From positions 244,023 to 308,022 of the forward strand of contig NZ_JAVKTS010000004.1 in assembly GCF_031460495.1 (NCBI RefSeq): a stretch of DNA of 64,000 bases, in the 5' to 3' direction. Source of the stretch: Tissierella sp. (GTDB lineage Bacteria; Bacillota; Clostridia; Tissierellales; Tissierellaceae). Shown piece after piece: positions 18,327-26,834 of this stretch. The notes below the pieces were generated by a model, which was not told the DNA's origin, made no database searches, and saw only the letters and a list, made by a program, of their open reading frames with translations. Made by a program: the position numbers and the translations under genes. Position 1 is the stretch's first letter. Each line of letters opens with the position of its first letter.

Positions 18327-19469
18327 TTACTCCTTTATAGGTAGTCTTGATATAAAATATACTGCAGATCCTGTTGTTATAGTAGCGATCATTACAATCA
18401 ACCTAAATCCACCTAAATTATAGATAATAGGCCCGATTAAACTATAAAAAGTTATTGTCATAGCGTTAAAAGTATAAACTAAATTCATAAATGTTCCTCT
18501 TTTCTCTGGTACGATTTCAGAGCAAAGAGCTTGATAAGCTGTCCATCCTCCATCTAAACCAAAAGACAATAATGTAACTAGAATTAATAATAGAATCAGA
18601 GAATTAATAAAATTAATAGGTATTAAGGCTAGTAGCATAATTGCAAATAGACTTTTAGCTAATTTGTGTTTACCGATTCTATCGGAGAAGATTCCAGCAA
18701 AAACAATACCCAATATTGTTCCAACTGCAATTATAGTATAGTAGACACCAATATTCAATTGAGAAACCTTAAAACTGCTTGATAGATGTATACTTAAGTA
18801 GTTTAACATTAGTGACGGAGCAGTAAGTATGAGAAATACTAAGATTAACATTTTTTTTATCAGCGGGTTTTTTAATAAAGATAAAAACTCGGATTTATCT
18901 AATTTCACATCATCTGATTTTTTTGTCTCGGGCATCCTAGATAATAATCCTAAGGACAAAACTCCAATTAAAGCTAATGGAAGATATATGATTGAAATAT
19001 TGCTATATTTATTCACTAAAAAAGAGGCATAAATAGGGCTTAGGAGGGTTGCTATACCGAAGGCAGTTCTAAGTAGTCCTGAGACCTTACCCCTGTTTTT
19101 ATAGGATATAAATTCAGAAACATAAGATAAGTTTGTAGCACTTAAAGAAAAATAAGAAAATCCAATAAATATCCTAGAAAATGCAAAAATTAAGGGACTT
19201 TTTGCAAAGCTAGCAGTTACTGATCCAAATATAAATAAAACTAATGAAATTGCTATGCTTTTCTTTTTACCATATTTATCAGCAAAAACACCTAGAAATG
19301 GTACCAGTATTCCTACAAAAGAATATCCAAGGTGAAACAATATGACCATGTTTTCTTTAATAAGAAAATGTCTAGATAAAAAGGGAGCTAGTGGACCTAT
19401 TATTCCCATTTCAGTTGAGATGATTAATTGAATTAAAAATGTTGTTACAAACATTAGTAGATTATTCAT
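18327..19469 (-). CDS. MFS transporter
   Basis: 380 residues with about twelve membrane segments, from ATG 19469 behind GGAGGACATA (an upstream in-frame TTG at 19481 is inside that site). The major facilitator signature between segments 2 and 3 is FADKYGKKKSI, and the repeated copy in the second half is FSDRIGKHKLAK. SRIFIGF and a proline-glycine rich PIYASFLV region suggest a drug- or sugar-type exporter of the DHA/YfkF class, but the substrate cannot be read from sequence. It is divergent from the ABC exporter gene at 19603 across a 133-base gap. Confidence 0.88.
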   Translation of the reverse strand: MNNLLMFVTTFLIQLIISTEMGIIGPLAPFLSRHFLIKENMVILFHLGYSFVGILVPFLGVFADKYGKKKSIAISLVLFIFGSVTASFAKSPLIFAFSRIFIGFSYFSLSATNLSYVSEFISYKNRGKVSGLLRTAFGIATLLSPIYASFLVNKYSNISIIYLPLALIGVLSLGLLSRMPETKKSDDVKLDKSEFLSLLKNPLIKKMLILVFLILTAPSLMLNYLSIHLSSSFKVSQLNIGVYYTIIAVGTILGIVFAGIFSDRIGKHKLAKSLFAIMLLALIPINFINSLILLLILVTLLSFGLDGGWTAYQALCSEIVPEKRGTFMNLVYTFNAMTITFYSLIGPIIYNLGGFRLIVMIATITTGSAVYFISRLPIKE

Positions 19470-19526
19470 TATGTCCTCCAATAAAGTATTTATATTTAAT
19501 ATATATCATTATATAATACATTAGAA

Positions 19527-19555
19527 TTGAAATAAAAGCAAAAATAGTATATAAT
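19527..19555 (+). promoter_or_regulatory. Promoter of the ABC exporter gene
   Basis: TTGAAA at 19527-19532 and TATAAT at 19550-19555 with a 17-base spacer, 47 bases before the start codon at 19603. Confidence 0.7.
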
Positions 19556-19602
19556 ATTCGTGACTCGAAACATTTACTAAAAGAATAGGAGGAGGGCTAT
19601 AT

Positions 19603-21327
19603 TTGCTAAAGAGATTTATATCGTATTATAAACCACATAAAAGACTGTTTTTTATAGATATGTTTTTTGCACTGCTTATATCTATATCTGATTTGGTCTT
19701 TCCAATCTTTACTAGAAAACTGATTAATGAGATTATCCCCGATGGAAGAATGGACTTGCTTTTGAGATGGACAATATTTATGGTGTTTTTATTTGTACTA
19801 AGATATATAAGTAATTATATTGTTTCTTATTGGGGTCATCTATTAGGAGTTAGAATTGAACATGATATGAGGAGAGATATATTTTCTCATCTACAGACAT
19901 TGCCTTTTAGTTATTATGATAATAATAAAACAGGACATATTATGTCTAGAATAGTAAATGATCTAAGGGATATTACGGAACTTTCTCACCATGGGCCAGA
20001 AGATATATTTATTTCCTCTGTGATGTTAATAGGTTCATTTGCAGTTTTAGTCAAAATTGAATGGAGACTTACTATAATTTTATTTGCCTTCGTTCCTCTT
20101 ATGATTTGGTTTGTAATAGCAAAACGAAATAGAATGTCAAATTCTTTTAGAGAAGTAAGAAAGAAAATCGCAAATGTAAATTCACAACTTGAAAATAGTA
20201 TTTCTGGAGCAAGAGTAGCAAAATCCTTTACTAATGAGGAATTTGAAATAGAAAAGTTTAATGAAGGAAATTTAAGCTTCAGTAATGCTAGAAAAGAATC
20301 CTATAAAGTAATGGCAGAATTTGCTTCAGGCATAGGAATCATGTCAAGCATTCTGAATCTACTAGTTATAAGTCTAGGAGGATATTTTGTTTATAGAGGT
20401 ATAATTAATTTTGGAGACTTATTTTCATTTACACTTTATGTAAATTTCTTTATGCAGCCAATTAGAAGACTTGCAGAGTTTTCACAACAACTTCAAGATG
20501 GAATGACAGGATTTGAGAGATTTGTTGAGATAATGGACATTGAATCTGATATAAAGGACTCAGAGAACTCTATAGAATTAAAGGATGTACAAGGAAATAT
20601 AGAATTTAGGAATGCTTCATTTAGCTATAATAACGGTGAAGATACCATTCTTTCTAACTTGAATATGGAGATAGAAGCTGGTAAGACAATTGCTTTAGTA
20701 GGACCTTCTGGAGCGGGGAAAACAACATTATGTCATCTTATACCTAGGTTTTATGAGATAAAAGATGGTGAGATTTTATTAGATAATATTGATATTAGGA
20801 ATATTAAAATTAAAAACTTGAGAAAAAATATAGGGCTTGTGCAGCAAGATGTTTTTCTTTTTACTGGCACTATCAGAGACAATATTATATATGGAGATCC
20901 TGAAGCTGATGAAGCCTCTGTAATTGAAGCAGCTAAAAAAGCAAGTATACATGACTTCATAATGACTTTACCAGATGGATATAATACATTTATAGGTGAG
21001 AAGGGCGTAAAATTATCAGGTGGGCAAAAGCAAAGAATTTCTATTGCTAGATTGTTTCTCAAGAATCCACCAATATTGATATTAGATGAAGCTACTTCTG
21101 CCTTAGATAATGAAACTGAATTGATTATACAAAGCTCTTTAGAAGATTTATCTAGGGGTAGAACCACTTTGGTAATAGCTCATAGATTATCAACAATAAA
21201 AAATGCAGATGAAATAGTAGTTCTTACTTCTGAAGGAATTGCAGAAAGAGGAAAACATGAAGATTTATTAGCAGAAGACAAGTTATACGCAAGGTTATAT
21301 AAATCACAGTTTAAGGATTTATCATAG
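19603..21327 (+). CDS. ABC exporter, fused permease and ATPase (MsbA/Sav1866-like)
   Basis: 574 residues from TTG 19603 behind AGGAGGAGGG. Six membrane segments occupy ~1-310 and the nucleotide-binding domain ~335-574, with Walker A GPSGAGKTT, signature LSGGQKQR, Walker B ILILDEATSALD and the switch His in IAHRLST. All ATPase residues are canonical, consistent with a homodimer. The family includes lipid and multidrug exporters; the substrate is unknown. It has its own consensus promoter and is followed by a terminator-like hairpin that also holds the next gene's ribosome binding site. Confidence 0.93.
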   Translation: MLKRFISYYKPHKRLFFIDMFFALLISISDLVFPIFTRKLINEIIPDGRMDLLLRWTIFMVFLFVLRYISNYIVSYWGHLLGVRIEHDMRRDIFSHLQTLPFSYYDNNKTGHIMSRIVNDLRDITELSHHGPEDIFISSVMLIGSFAVLVKIEWRLTIILFAFVPLMIWFVIAKRNRMSNSFREVRKKIANVNSQLENSISGARVAKSFTNEEFEIEKFNEGNLSFSNARKESYKVMAEFASGIGIMSSILNLLVISLGGYFVYRGIINFGDLFSFTLYVNFFMQPIRRLAEFSQQLQDGMTGFERFVEIMDIESDIKDSENSIELKDVQGNIEFRNASFSYNNGEDTILSNLNMEIEAGKTIALVGPSGAGKTTLCHLIPRFYEIKDGEILLDNIDIRNIKIKNLRKNIGLVQQDVFLFTGTIRDNIIYGDPEADEASVIEAAKKASIHDFIMTLPDGYNTFIGEKGVKLSGGQKQRISIARLFLKNPPILILDEATSALDNETELIIQSSLEDLSRGRTTLVIAHRLSTIKNADEIVVLTSEGIAERGKHEDLLAEDKLYARLYKSQFKDLS

Positions 21328-21340
21328 GAATAGTATCAAA

Positions 21341-21391
21341 AACACCTCGCCTTTCATATTATATTAGAGGAATATAAAGGGGAGGTGTTTT
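21341..21391 (+). terminator. Terminator-like hairpin containing the next gene's Shine-Dalgarno
   Basis: AACACCTCGCCTTT (21341-21354) pairs with AAAGGGGAGGTGTT (21376-21389) with one mismatch, extended by ATATT/AATAT inside, and is followed by TTTT. The 3' arm contains GGGGAGGTG, the only ribosome binding site for the ATG at 21393. The hairpin can therefore end the ABC transcript and hide the site in read-through RNA. Confidence 0.75.
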
Positions 21392-21392
21392 T

Positions 21393-21713
21393 ATGTCTTA
21401 TGATTATCCAGAACTATATTACAGAGTTTATCCAAAGATTATTTTAGCTGTAAATGAGCATTTGGATGAAAATTGTTCACTGGAGCAAATCACAGATGAA
21501 CAAATGGAAAAGATGGTAGATGACATATATATTAAGATGGTGCGGGAATGCCCAGAAATACATGAAGACCCATATGAAAGAAGATACCGATCTAGTAGAG
21601 TTAGATCTGAACAAAGAATTTTCTATGGGAGAAGTAGGATTACAAGAGATTTAATAACTATATTCTTGATTTCAGAATTATTAAGAAGAAATCAATCGTT
21701 TTATCCACTGTAA
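21393..21713 (+). CDS. Conserved small Arg/Tyr-rich protein of unknown function
   Basis: 106 residues, beginning MSYDYPELYYRVYPKI. The first ~60 residues look helical with acidic patches (EQITDEQMEKMVDDIY); the middle is basic (RRYRSSRVRSEQR) and the C-terminus has a short hydrophobic stretch (LITIFLISELLRR). No family recognised with confidence; similar small proteins occur in Clostridia. Its ribosome binding site is buried in the hairpin at 21341-21391, so expression may require a promoter inside or melting of that structure. A clear terminator follows. Confidence 0.7.
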   Translation: MSYDYPELYYRVYPKIILAVNEHLDENCSLEQITDEQMEKMVDDIYIKMVRECPEIHEDPYERRYRSSRVRSEQRIFYGRSRITRDLITIFLISELLRRNQSFYPL

Positions 21714-21736
21714 AAAAACTTTTACATTTATTAAAG

Positions 21737-21764
21737 AAAATAGGCTTATATAAGCCTATTTTGT
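21737..21764 (+). terminator. Terminator after the small protein gene
   Basis: AAAATAGGCTTA and TAAGCCTATTTT form a 12-bp perfect stem with a very tight loop, followed by GTTTG. Confidence 0.75.
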
Positions 21765-21807
21765 TTGAATATTAATATTGTGGAAATATATGCAGAGAGA
21801 AGTATAA

Positions 21808-21868
21808 TGTAAAATCTTTGTAACCATTTATTAATTTATTTGTAACCAATGGAATTAGTTTTTATAAT
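21808..21868 (+). promoter_or_regulatory. WalR/PhoP-like direct repeats and promoter of the deacetylase operon
   Basis: TGTAAA (21808) and TGTAAC (21819) are separated by 5 bases, the TGTWAH-N5-TGTWAH pattern described for WalR and close to PhoP sites. A third TGTAAC starts at 21841, exactly two 11-bp steps on, inside the -35 TTGTAA (21840-21845). The -10 TATAAT is at 21863-21868 with a 17-base spacer. The operon downstream encodes an OmpR-family regulator, so autoregulation is plausible. Confidence 0.65.
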
Positions 21869-21942
21869 ATGCTAGAATTAATCTTAGATACTAGAAATTA
21901 ATAAGTTTAAGTCATTAGACATTTAACAAAGGGGTGACATCT

Positions 21943-22896
21943 GTGGAAGATAGTAAAAAAACTATTGTAATTAAAAAGAGATATATTTTTGTACTTGCTA
22001 TTATATTTTTTCTAATTGGCACTACCTCAGCTAGGTTCTTCATTGAACCAAGTAATAGTGTAGCAGCTATGTCTATCTCAGATACCTTAGACATAATAGG
22101 TAAGAATAGTCCAATTAACAAAGTTTTATATAAAGAGATTAAACAGATAGAAGAAGATAAAATTTTAGCTGAAATAAAAGCAAAAGAGGCTGCAGAAGAA
22201 AAAAGAATTTTAGAGGAAATGAGAGTAGCAGAGGAAAAGAGAATTGCTGAGGAAAAGATAAAAGCAGAAGAGGAGAAACGAATAGCAGAAGAAAGGGCGA
22301 AAAATCCAAAAATAGCCTATTTAACATTTGATGATGGACCTTCTAAAAATATCACACCTGCAATCTTAGATATATTAGATGATTATAATATAAAAGCAAC
22401 ATTTTTTGTAATAGGTAGAATGGCAGAAGTTAATTCAGATGTATTAAAGAGGGTTTTTGAGGAGGGTCATTCTATTGGAAACCATACTTATAGCCATAAG
22501 TATAGTTACATTTATAATAATGTTGATAATTTTTTAATGGATTTAGAGAAAAACAATGAAATGTTTAAAAAGCTCTTAGGGGAAGATTTTGAAACTAAGC
22601 TGTTAAGGTTACCAGGTGGGTCTTTTGGTAAATATAAGGACACATTTTTAAAGGCAGCAATAGGAGAAGGGTATCTAAATTATGATTGGAATGCATTAAA
22701 TGGAGATACAGAAGGGACAGATTTATCAAATGAGTATTTGGTTAAACGATTGAAATCTACCATAAAAAAACAGAAAGAAATTATTGTATTGATGCATGAT
22801 ACTGATACTAAAAAAAATACTGCTGAAACTTTACCAGAAACAATTGAGTACTTGATAAAAGAGGGATATGAGTTTAAACCATTAGGTCAAGAATAA
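21943..22896 (+). CDS. Membrane-anchored polysaccharide (peptidoglycan) deacetylase
   Basis: 317 residues from GTG 21943, 6 bases after AAAGGGGTG; an in-frame GTG at 21934 is part of that site. A membrane anchor (about 11-30) is followed by a charged Ala/Glu/Lys coiled coil (~65-120) and a NodB domain with TFDDGPS (metal-binding DD), HSIGNHTYSH (metal His pair), the LRLPGGS strand and the HDT motif near the C-terminus. Carbohydrate esterase 4 enzymes remove acetyl groups from N-acetylglucosamine or N-acetylmuramic acid; attachment outside the membrane suggests peptidoglycan. It is first in a transcript with a response regulator and kinase. Confidence 0.88.
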   Translation: MEDSKKTIVIKKRYIFVLAIIFFLIGTTSARFFIEPSNSVAAMSISDTLDIIGKNSPINKVLYKEIKQIEEDKILAEIKAKEAAEEKRILEEMRVAEEKRIAEEKIKAEEEKRIAEERAKNPKIAYLTFDDGPSKNITPAILDILDDYNIKATFFVIGRMAEVNSDVLKRVFEEGHSIGNHTYSHKYSYIYNNVDNFLMDLEKNNEMFKKLLGEDFETKLLRLPGGSFGKYKDTFLKAAIGEGYLNYDWNALNGDTEGTDLSNEYLVKRLKSTIKKQKEIIVLMHDTDTKKNTAETLPETIEYLIKEGYEFKPLGQE

Positions 22897-22915
22897 AATA
22901 CAGGATGTGATTTTA

Positions 22916-23605
22916 GTGAAAGAAACTATATTAATAGTTGAAGATGAAGGATCTATAAGAAAATTTATAAAAATAAACCTTGAGAGAAATGACTTTATTG
23001 TATTAGAAGCAGAAACTGGTGAAGAGGGAATAGAAATTGCAAAAAAAGAAAAGATTGACATTGTCATCTTAGACCTTATGCTACCTGGTATTGATGGATT
23101 TCAAGTATGTAAAGTACTAAGAGAAGAATACCCTAACCTTGGTATAATAATGTTAACGGCCAAATCTCAAGACATAGATAAGATTATGGGGTTAGAATAT
23201 GGAACAGATGATTATATGACTAAACCCTTTAATCCTACTGAATTAGTCTTGAGAGTGAAGTCTTTAGCCAGAAGAATAGAAATACCTGAAGGCATAGATG
23301 AAAACAACATGTTAATTTCTGAACCTTTTAAGATAGATGCCTATTCTCGTAAATTCTTTAAAAACAATAGTGAAATTGAGCTTACTCCTACAGAGTATGC
23401 TATTGCTAAACTATTTGTTGAAAATCCAGGCAAAGCTTTTAAGAGAGATGAAATATTAAATTTAGTGTGGGGATATGATTTTGTGGGAGATTCAAAGATT
23501 GTTGATGTAAATATAAGAAGACTCAGATCGAAAATAGAGAATGATTCAAGTAATCCTTTTTATATTGAAACAGTTTGGGGAATCGGATATAGATGGAAAG
23601 ACTAA
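22916..23605 (+). CDS. OmpR/PhoB family response regulator
   Basis: 229 residues from GTG 22916 (AGGATGTG about 10 bases upstream; an in-frame GTG at 22907 is inside it). Receiver domain 1-118 with acidic pocket E9-D10, phosphoacceptor D53 (ILDLMLPGIDGF) and K in MTKPF. The C-terminal winged helix (~130-229) contains LTPTEYAIAKLF and VDVNIRRLRSKIEND, WETVWGIGYRW-type wing. It is cotranscribed with the histidine kinase downstream and resembles the WalR/PhoP/ResD group of Firmicutes. Confidence 0.92.
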   Translation: MKETILIVEDEGSIRKFIKINLERNDFIVLEAETGEEGIEIAKKEKIDIVILDLMLPGIDGFQVCKVLREEYPNLGIIMLTAKSQDIDKIMGLEYGTDDYMTKPFNPTELVLRVKSLARRIEIPEGIDENNMLISEPFKIDAYSRKFFKNNSEIELTPTEYAIAKLFVENPGKAFKRDEILNLVWGYDFVGDSKIVDVNIRRLRSKIENDSSNPFYIETVWGIGYRWKD

Positions 23606-23622
23606 AACTAGAGGGAAGATAA

Positions 23623-25023
23623 ATGAAAAAAAGTATTAAGACCAGGTTAGTTAAAAGCTTTATGTTAATTATCTTAATCACAGTTGTAATTTTAGAGGTA
23701 GTTCTCATTAATGGTGTTAAGGACTATTATTATAAAAATGTTGAAGATATATTAAGTAGCCAAATAGAGTTTTCCATTGGATATTATTTAAGATATTTTT
23801 CTTCAGAAACCTTAGAAGATATTGTTATAGATGATGTAGATGTATTTTGGCAACATACCAATGCCCAGGTGCAAATACTTAATTCTGATGGAAAATTATT
23901 AATGGATTCTTTAGGAGCTAATAATGATGATACTAGATTACTGCCTGATATCACAAAAGCTATTAATGGAGAAAAGGGAGTTTGGAGAGGGACAGTTGAT
24001 TATTATGAAGATCCAGTAATGTCAGTTTCAATGCCAATTAAAGATCAGGATAGAGTAATCGGTATTATTAGATTCATCACATCATTACATGAAACAAATC
24101 ATATAATATGGTCAATTTCTTTGATATTACTATGGATTGGAATTATAGTTGTTTTATTTTCAGGTATGGTAAGCATCTTAATCGCAAACTCTATTGTTAA
24201 ACCTCTCCAAGAGGTGACAAAAGTTGCTGAAAAGATGGCTGATGGACAATTGAAGGTTAGAAGTGATATCACTTTACAGGACGAGATTGGTAAGCTTTCT
24301 AACACATTAAATTATATGGCTGAAGAACTAATAAAAAAAGAACAAATAAAGAATGATTTTATATCTTCCGTATCCCATGAACTACGTACACCCCTAACAT
24401 CTATAAAGGGATGGGCAGTAACATTAAAATCTGAAGACTTACAGGGTAATGAAATTATTCTTGATGGCTTAGATATAATAGAAAAAGAAAGTGATAGGCT
24501 TAGTATTATGGTAGAGGAGCTTCTTGATTTCTCCAAGTTTGTTTCTGGTAGGATAAATCTTGAAAAAGATGTGTTTCAAGTAAGAGATACTATTGAAATG
24601 ATAGGAAAGCAATTAACACCTCGTGCAGTAAATAATAAGATTAACTTTATTAAAAAAATAGATCAAGACCTAGGATATATGGTTGGTGATGAAAATAGAA
24701 TAAAGCAAGTACTTATAAACCTTTTGGATAATGCTTTTAAATTTACATCTGAAGGTGGAGAGGTAGTTTTAAATGCTTATAAAGAAGATGATATATTAAC
24801 ATTAGAAGTCATAGACAATGGATCAGGTATTTCAGAAGATGATTTACCTAAAGTAGTTGAAAAATTCTATAAAGGCAAGGATAGTAAATCTCACAGTGGG
24901 ATAGGGCTATCTATTTGCGACGAAATTGTAAAACTTCATAATGGTTCTATGGAAATATTATCAAATATTAATGAAGGTACTACAGTAATAGTTAAATTTC
25001 CATTGAAGGAGGCAAACATATGA
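23623..25023 (+). CDS. Sensor histidine kinase (HAMP, HisKA, HATPase)
   Basis: 466 residues. Two membrane segments (about 9-29 and 163-188) enclose an extracytoplasmic sensor of ~130 residues. A HAMP domain follows (~188-240), then HisKA with the phosphoacceptor H252 in SSVSHELRTPLTSIKGW and a HATPase domain with NLLDNAFKFT (N box), DNGSGI (G1) and GIGLSI (G2). No cytoplasmic PAS domain, unlike WalK. It phosphorylates the regulator encoded 17 bases upstream. Its TGA overlaps the ATG of the lipoprotein gene, which suggests the lipoprotein takes part in signal sensing. Confidence 0.92.
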   Translation: MKKSIKTRLVKSFMLIILITVVILEVVLINGVKDYYYKNVEDILSSQIEFSIGYYLRYFSSETLEDIVIDDVDVFWQHTNAQVQILNSDGKLLMDSLGANNDDTRLLPDITKAINGEKGVWRGTVDYYEDPVMSVSMPIKDQDRVIGIIRFITSLHETNHIIWSISLILLWIGIIVVLFSGMVSILIANSIVKPLQEVTKVAEKMADGQLKVRSDITLQDEIGKLSNTLNYMAEELIKKEQIKNDFISSVSHELRTPLTSIKGWAVTLKSEDLQGNEIILDGLDIIEKESDRLSIMVEELLDFSKFVSGRINLEKDVFQVRDTIEMIGKQLTPRAVNNKINFIKKIDQDLGYMVGDENRIKQVLINLLDNAFKFTSEGGEVVLNAYKEDDILTLEVIDNGSGISEDDLPKVVEKFYKGKDSKSHSGIGLSICDEIVKLHNGSMEILSNINEGTTVIVKFPLKEANI

Positions 25024-26525
25024 AGAGATACTATGTGATATCTATTATAATAATGTTGATGGTTTTATTAACATCCTGCAGCATTGATAAATTCGATACA
25101 AAAGATAGAATAATTGCACCTAAAAATAATTTACCTCCCTTACAAGGAAAATGGATTGTAGAAAAATCTATAGATAGTCCTAATAGGAAAGCAGTAGATG
25201 AAGAATCTGAAACTATGGTAGGGAAAGAAGTTTTGTTTCACAAGGATGCAGTCGTAGTAGGTGGTAATTATGCAATTGAACCAAGATATAAATTGAAGAA
25301 TGTAAAGCTTTCTGACTATATATTATATAAATATAAAATAGATCCAGAACATTTAGAGCTTGTAGAAGATGAAGCACAAATTGTGACTATACTTAGTAAT
25401 AATCAGTACTTTTATGAATTCATAAAATATAATGATGAAGAAATGATTGTTTTTGATGATGATAGATTTTATTTCTTAAAAAAGAATATTGAACAAATAA
25501 GTAAGGAAGAAATAGATAGATACATTAATGTTGAGAATAAAATCATGAGAATATCTAATGTAGAAGAAGTAGATACATTACGCTCTGGAGTGCTGTTAGG
25601 TGTTAAATCTAATTCCTATGATGAATCCACCCAATTAAGCAAATGGGATTACAAAACAATATGGATAAGGTTTAACAATCGTTCAATAGCATCTGCTCAT
25701 GAAATGAATAATTTACTAGTTCCTAGGAAAAAAGGATTTTGGTTAGTTGATGTAAATAGAGAAAAGAACGATGGAGGTTGGAAAGATCAAATAAGAGCTA
25801 TTCAGAAAGGGAAATTAAAAGAAGATTTAATAGAGGAATCTACCTTTGGGTTAATGGGATTTTCTACTAAGATGTCACAAGACAAAGTGAATCCTTCCAT
25901 ACTAAAGAGTATCTTATATATTGGTAATGACTATGTCTCTACTGAGGTAATAAATGATTCGGAAAATAAAAAAATCTTACAAGTTTATCCTATTGATTAC
26001 CTTGAAGAAGAAAAAGGTATTGAAATTTCAGATATAATAGGAGAGGATGGACTTAGGATATTTAAAGAAGGGGCCCAAAATTTAACCAAAGTAAGTTCCA
26101 ATATCTTTTTAGATGAAGAGAGTTTTGGTCTAGCTAGGCGAAATGGGTATTGGATTATTAAGGGAAGAATTAATTATCAAGATAATGAAGAGGAACTTTA
26201 TAAGGACTATAATATTAAGGTTATACCACCTAAAGAATTAATTAGCTACGACGATTTATCTATACCTTGGAGTATTATTAAATCTAAAGTACCTGAAGCT
26301 ATAGATGCATTTACTTCACCCAATGAAGATATTATAATTATTGTTACAAGAAATAATCTACTAATCTATTCAATTTATGACCATGAGATTTCTAATCAAG
26401 AAATAGGAAGAATAAAATTAGCTAGTTCTGATAGTATTGTTATGGCAGAGTGGGCTACAGGTAGATATACAATCCTTTGGGAAGAAGAAGTTTTAAAGAA
26501 TGGCAGTCAAATAACTAAGTACTAG
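25020..26525 (+). CDS. Lipoprotein of unknown function in the two-component operon
   Basis: 501 residues with a lipoprotein signal (hydrophobic 5-19, lipobox LTS-C20). The mature part is soluble, rich in beta-strand-like stretches, and I recognise no domain. LLYSIYDHEISNQEIGRIKL and IVMAEWATGRYTILWEE near the end look like beta-propeller-like strands, but this is weak. Translation is coupled to the histidine kinase by a 4-base overlap. By position it could modulate the kinase as YycH/YycI do for WalK, though it does not look homologous to them. Confidence 0.75.
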   Translation: MKRYYVISIIIMLMVLLTSCSIDKFDTKDRIIAPKNNLPPLQGKWIVEKSIDSPNRKAVDEESETMVGKEVLFHKDAVVVGGNYAIEPRYKLKNVKLSDYILYKYKIDPEHLELVEDEAQIVTILSNNQYFYEFIKYNDEEMIVFDDDRFYFLKKNIEQISKEEIDRYINVENKIMRISNVEEVDTLRSGVLLGVKSNSYDESTQLSKWDYKTIWIRFNNRSIASAHEMNNLLVPRKKGFWLVDVNREKNDGGWKDQIRAIQKGKLKEDLIEESTFGLMGFSTKMSQDKVNPSILKSILYIGNDYVSTEVINDSENKKILQVYPIDYLEEEKGIEISDIIGEDGLRIFKEGAQNLTKVSSNIFLDEESFGLARRNGYWIIKGRINYQDNEEELYKDYNIKVIPPKELISYDDLSIPWSIIKSKVPEAIDAFTSPNEDIIIIVTRNNLLIYSIYDHEISNQEIGRIKLASSDSIVMAEWATGRYTILWEEEVLKNGSQITKY

Positions 26526-26536
26526 GGGATGATATA

Positions 26537-26833
26537 ATGGAAAGGTTTATAGAACATTTGGAGTTTGCCAAGATATTAGGCTTTGTAGCAGTTGGAGTTA
26601 TGATTTTTACTGTAATAACACATTTTATATTCCAAAAGAATAGAGTAGTAAGATATATTCCAGGTATTATTTTCATTATTATTGGTCTGTATAATTTATT
26701 ATATCTAGGGGGCCAGTCATCTTCTTTAGATGGTGTTAATAGATTACTTATAGTTACAATTACAATGATCTCGGGGTTTGTTGGTATATCAACAGGGCTT
26801 ATTATTGGAGTTTTTAGAAAAGGTAAGGAATAA
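26537..26833 (+). CDS. Small integral membrane protein
   Basis: 98 residues with three hydrophobic segments (about 11-32, 38-58 and 67-92) and short basic ends, from ATG 26537 after GGGGATG. It lies 11 bases after the lipoprotein gene and ends the operon, 1 base before the stop of the converging glpP gene. No family recognised. Confidence 0.65.
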   Translation: MERFIEHLEFAKILGFVAVGVMIFTVITHFIFQKNRVVRYIPGIIFIIIGLYNLLYLGGQSSSLDGVNRLLIVTITMISGFVGISTGLIIGVFRKGKE

Positions 26834-26834
26834 A

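Noticed and set aside
20751..21167. A 138-residue reverse-strand open frame inside the ABC exporter gene
   Set aside because: It lies opposite the ATPase domain, has no ribosome site, and the opposite strand has complete Walker and signature motifs.
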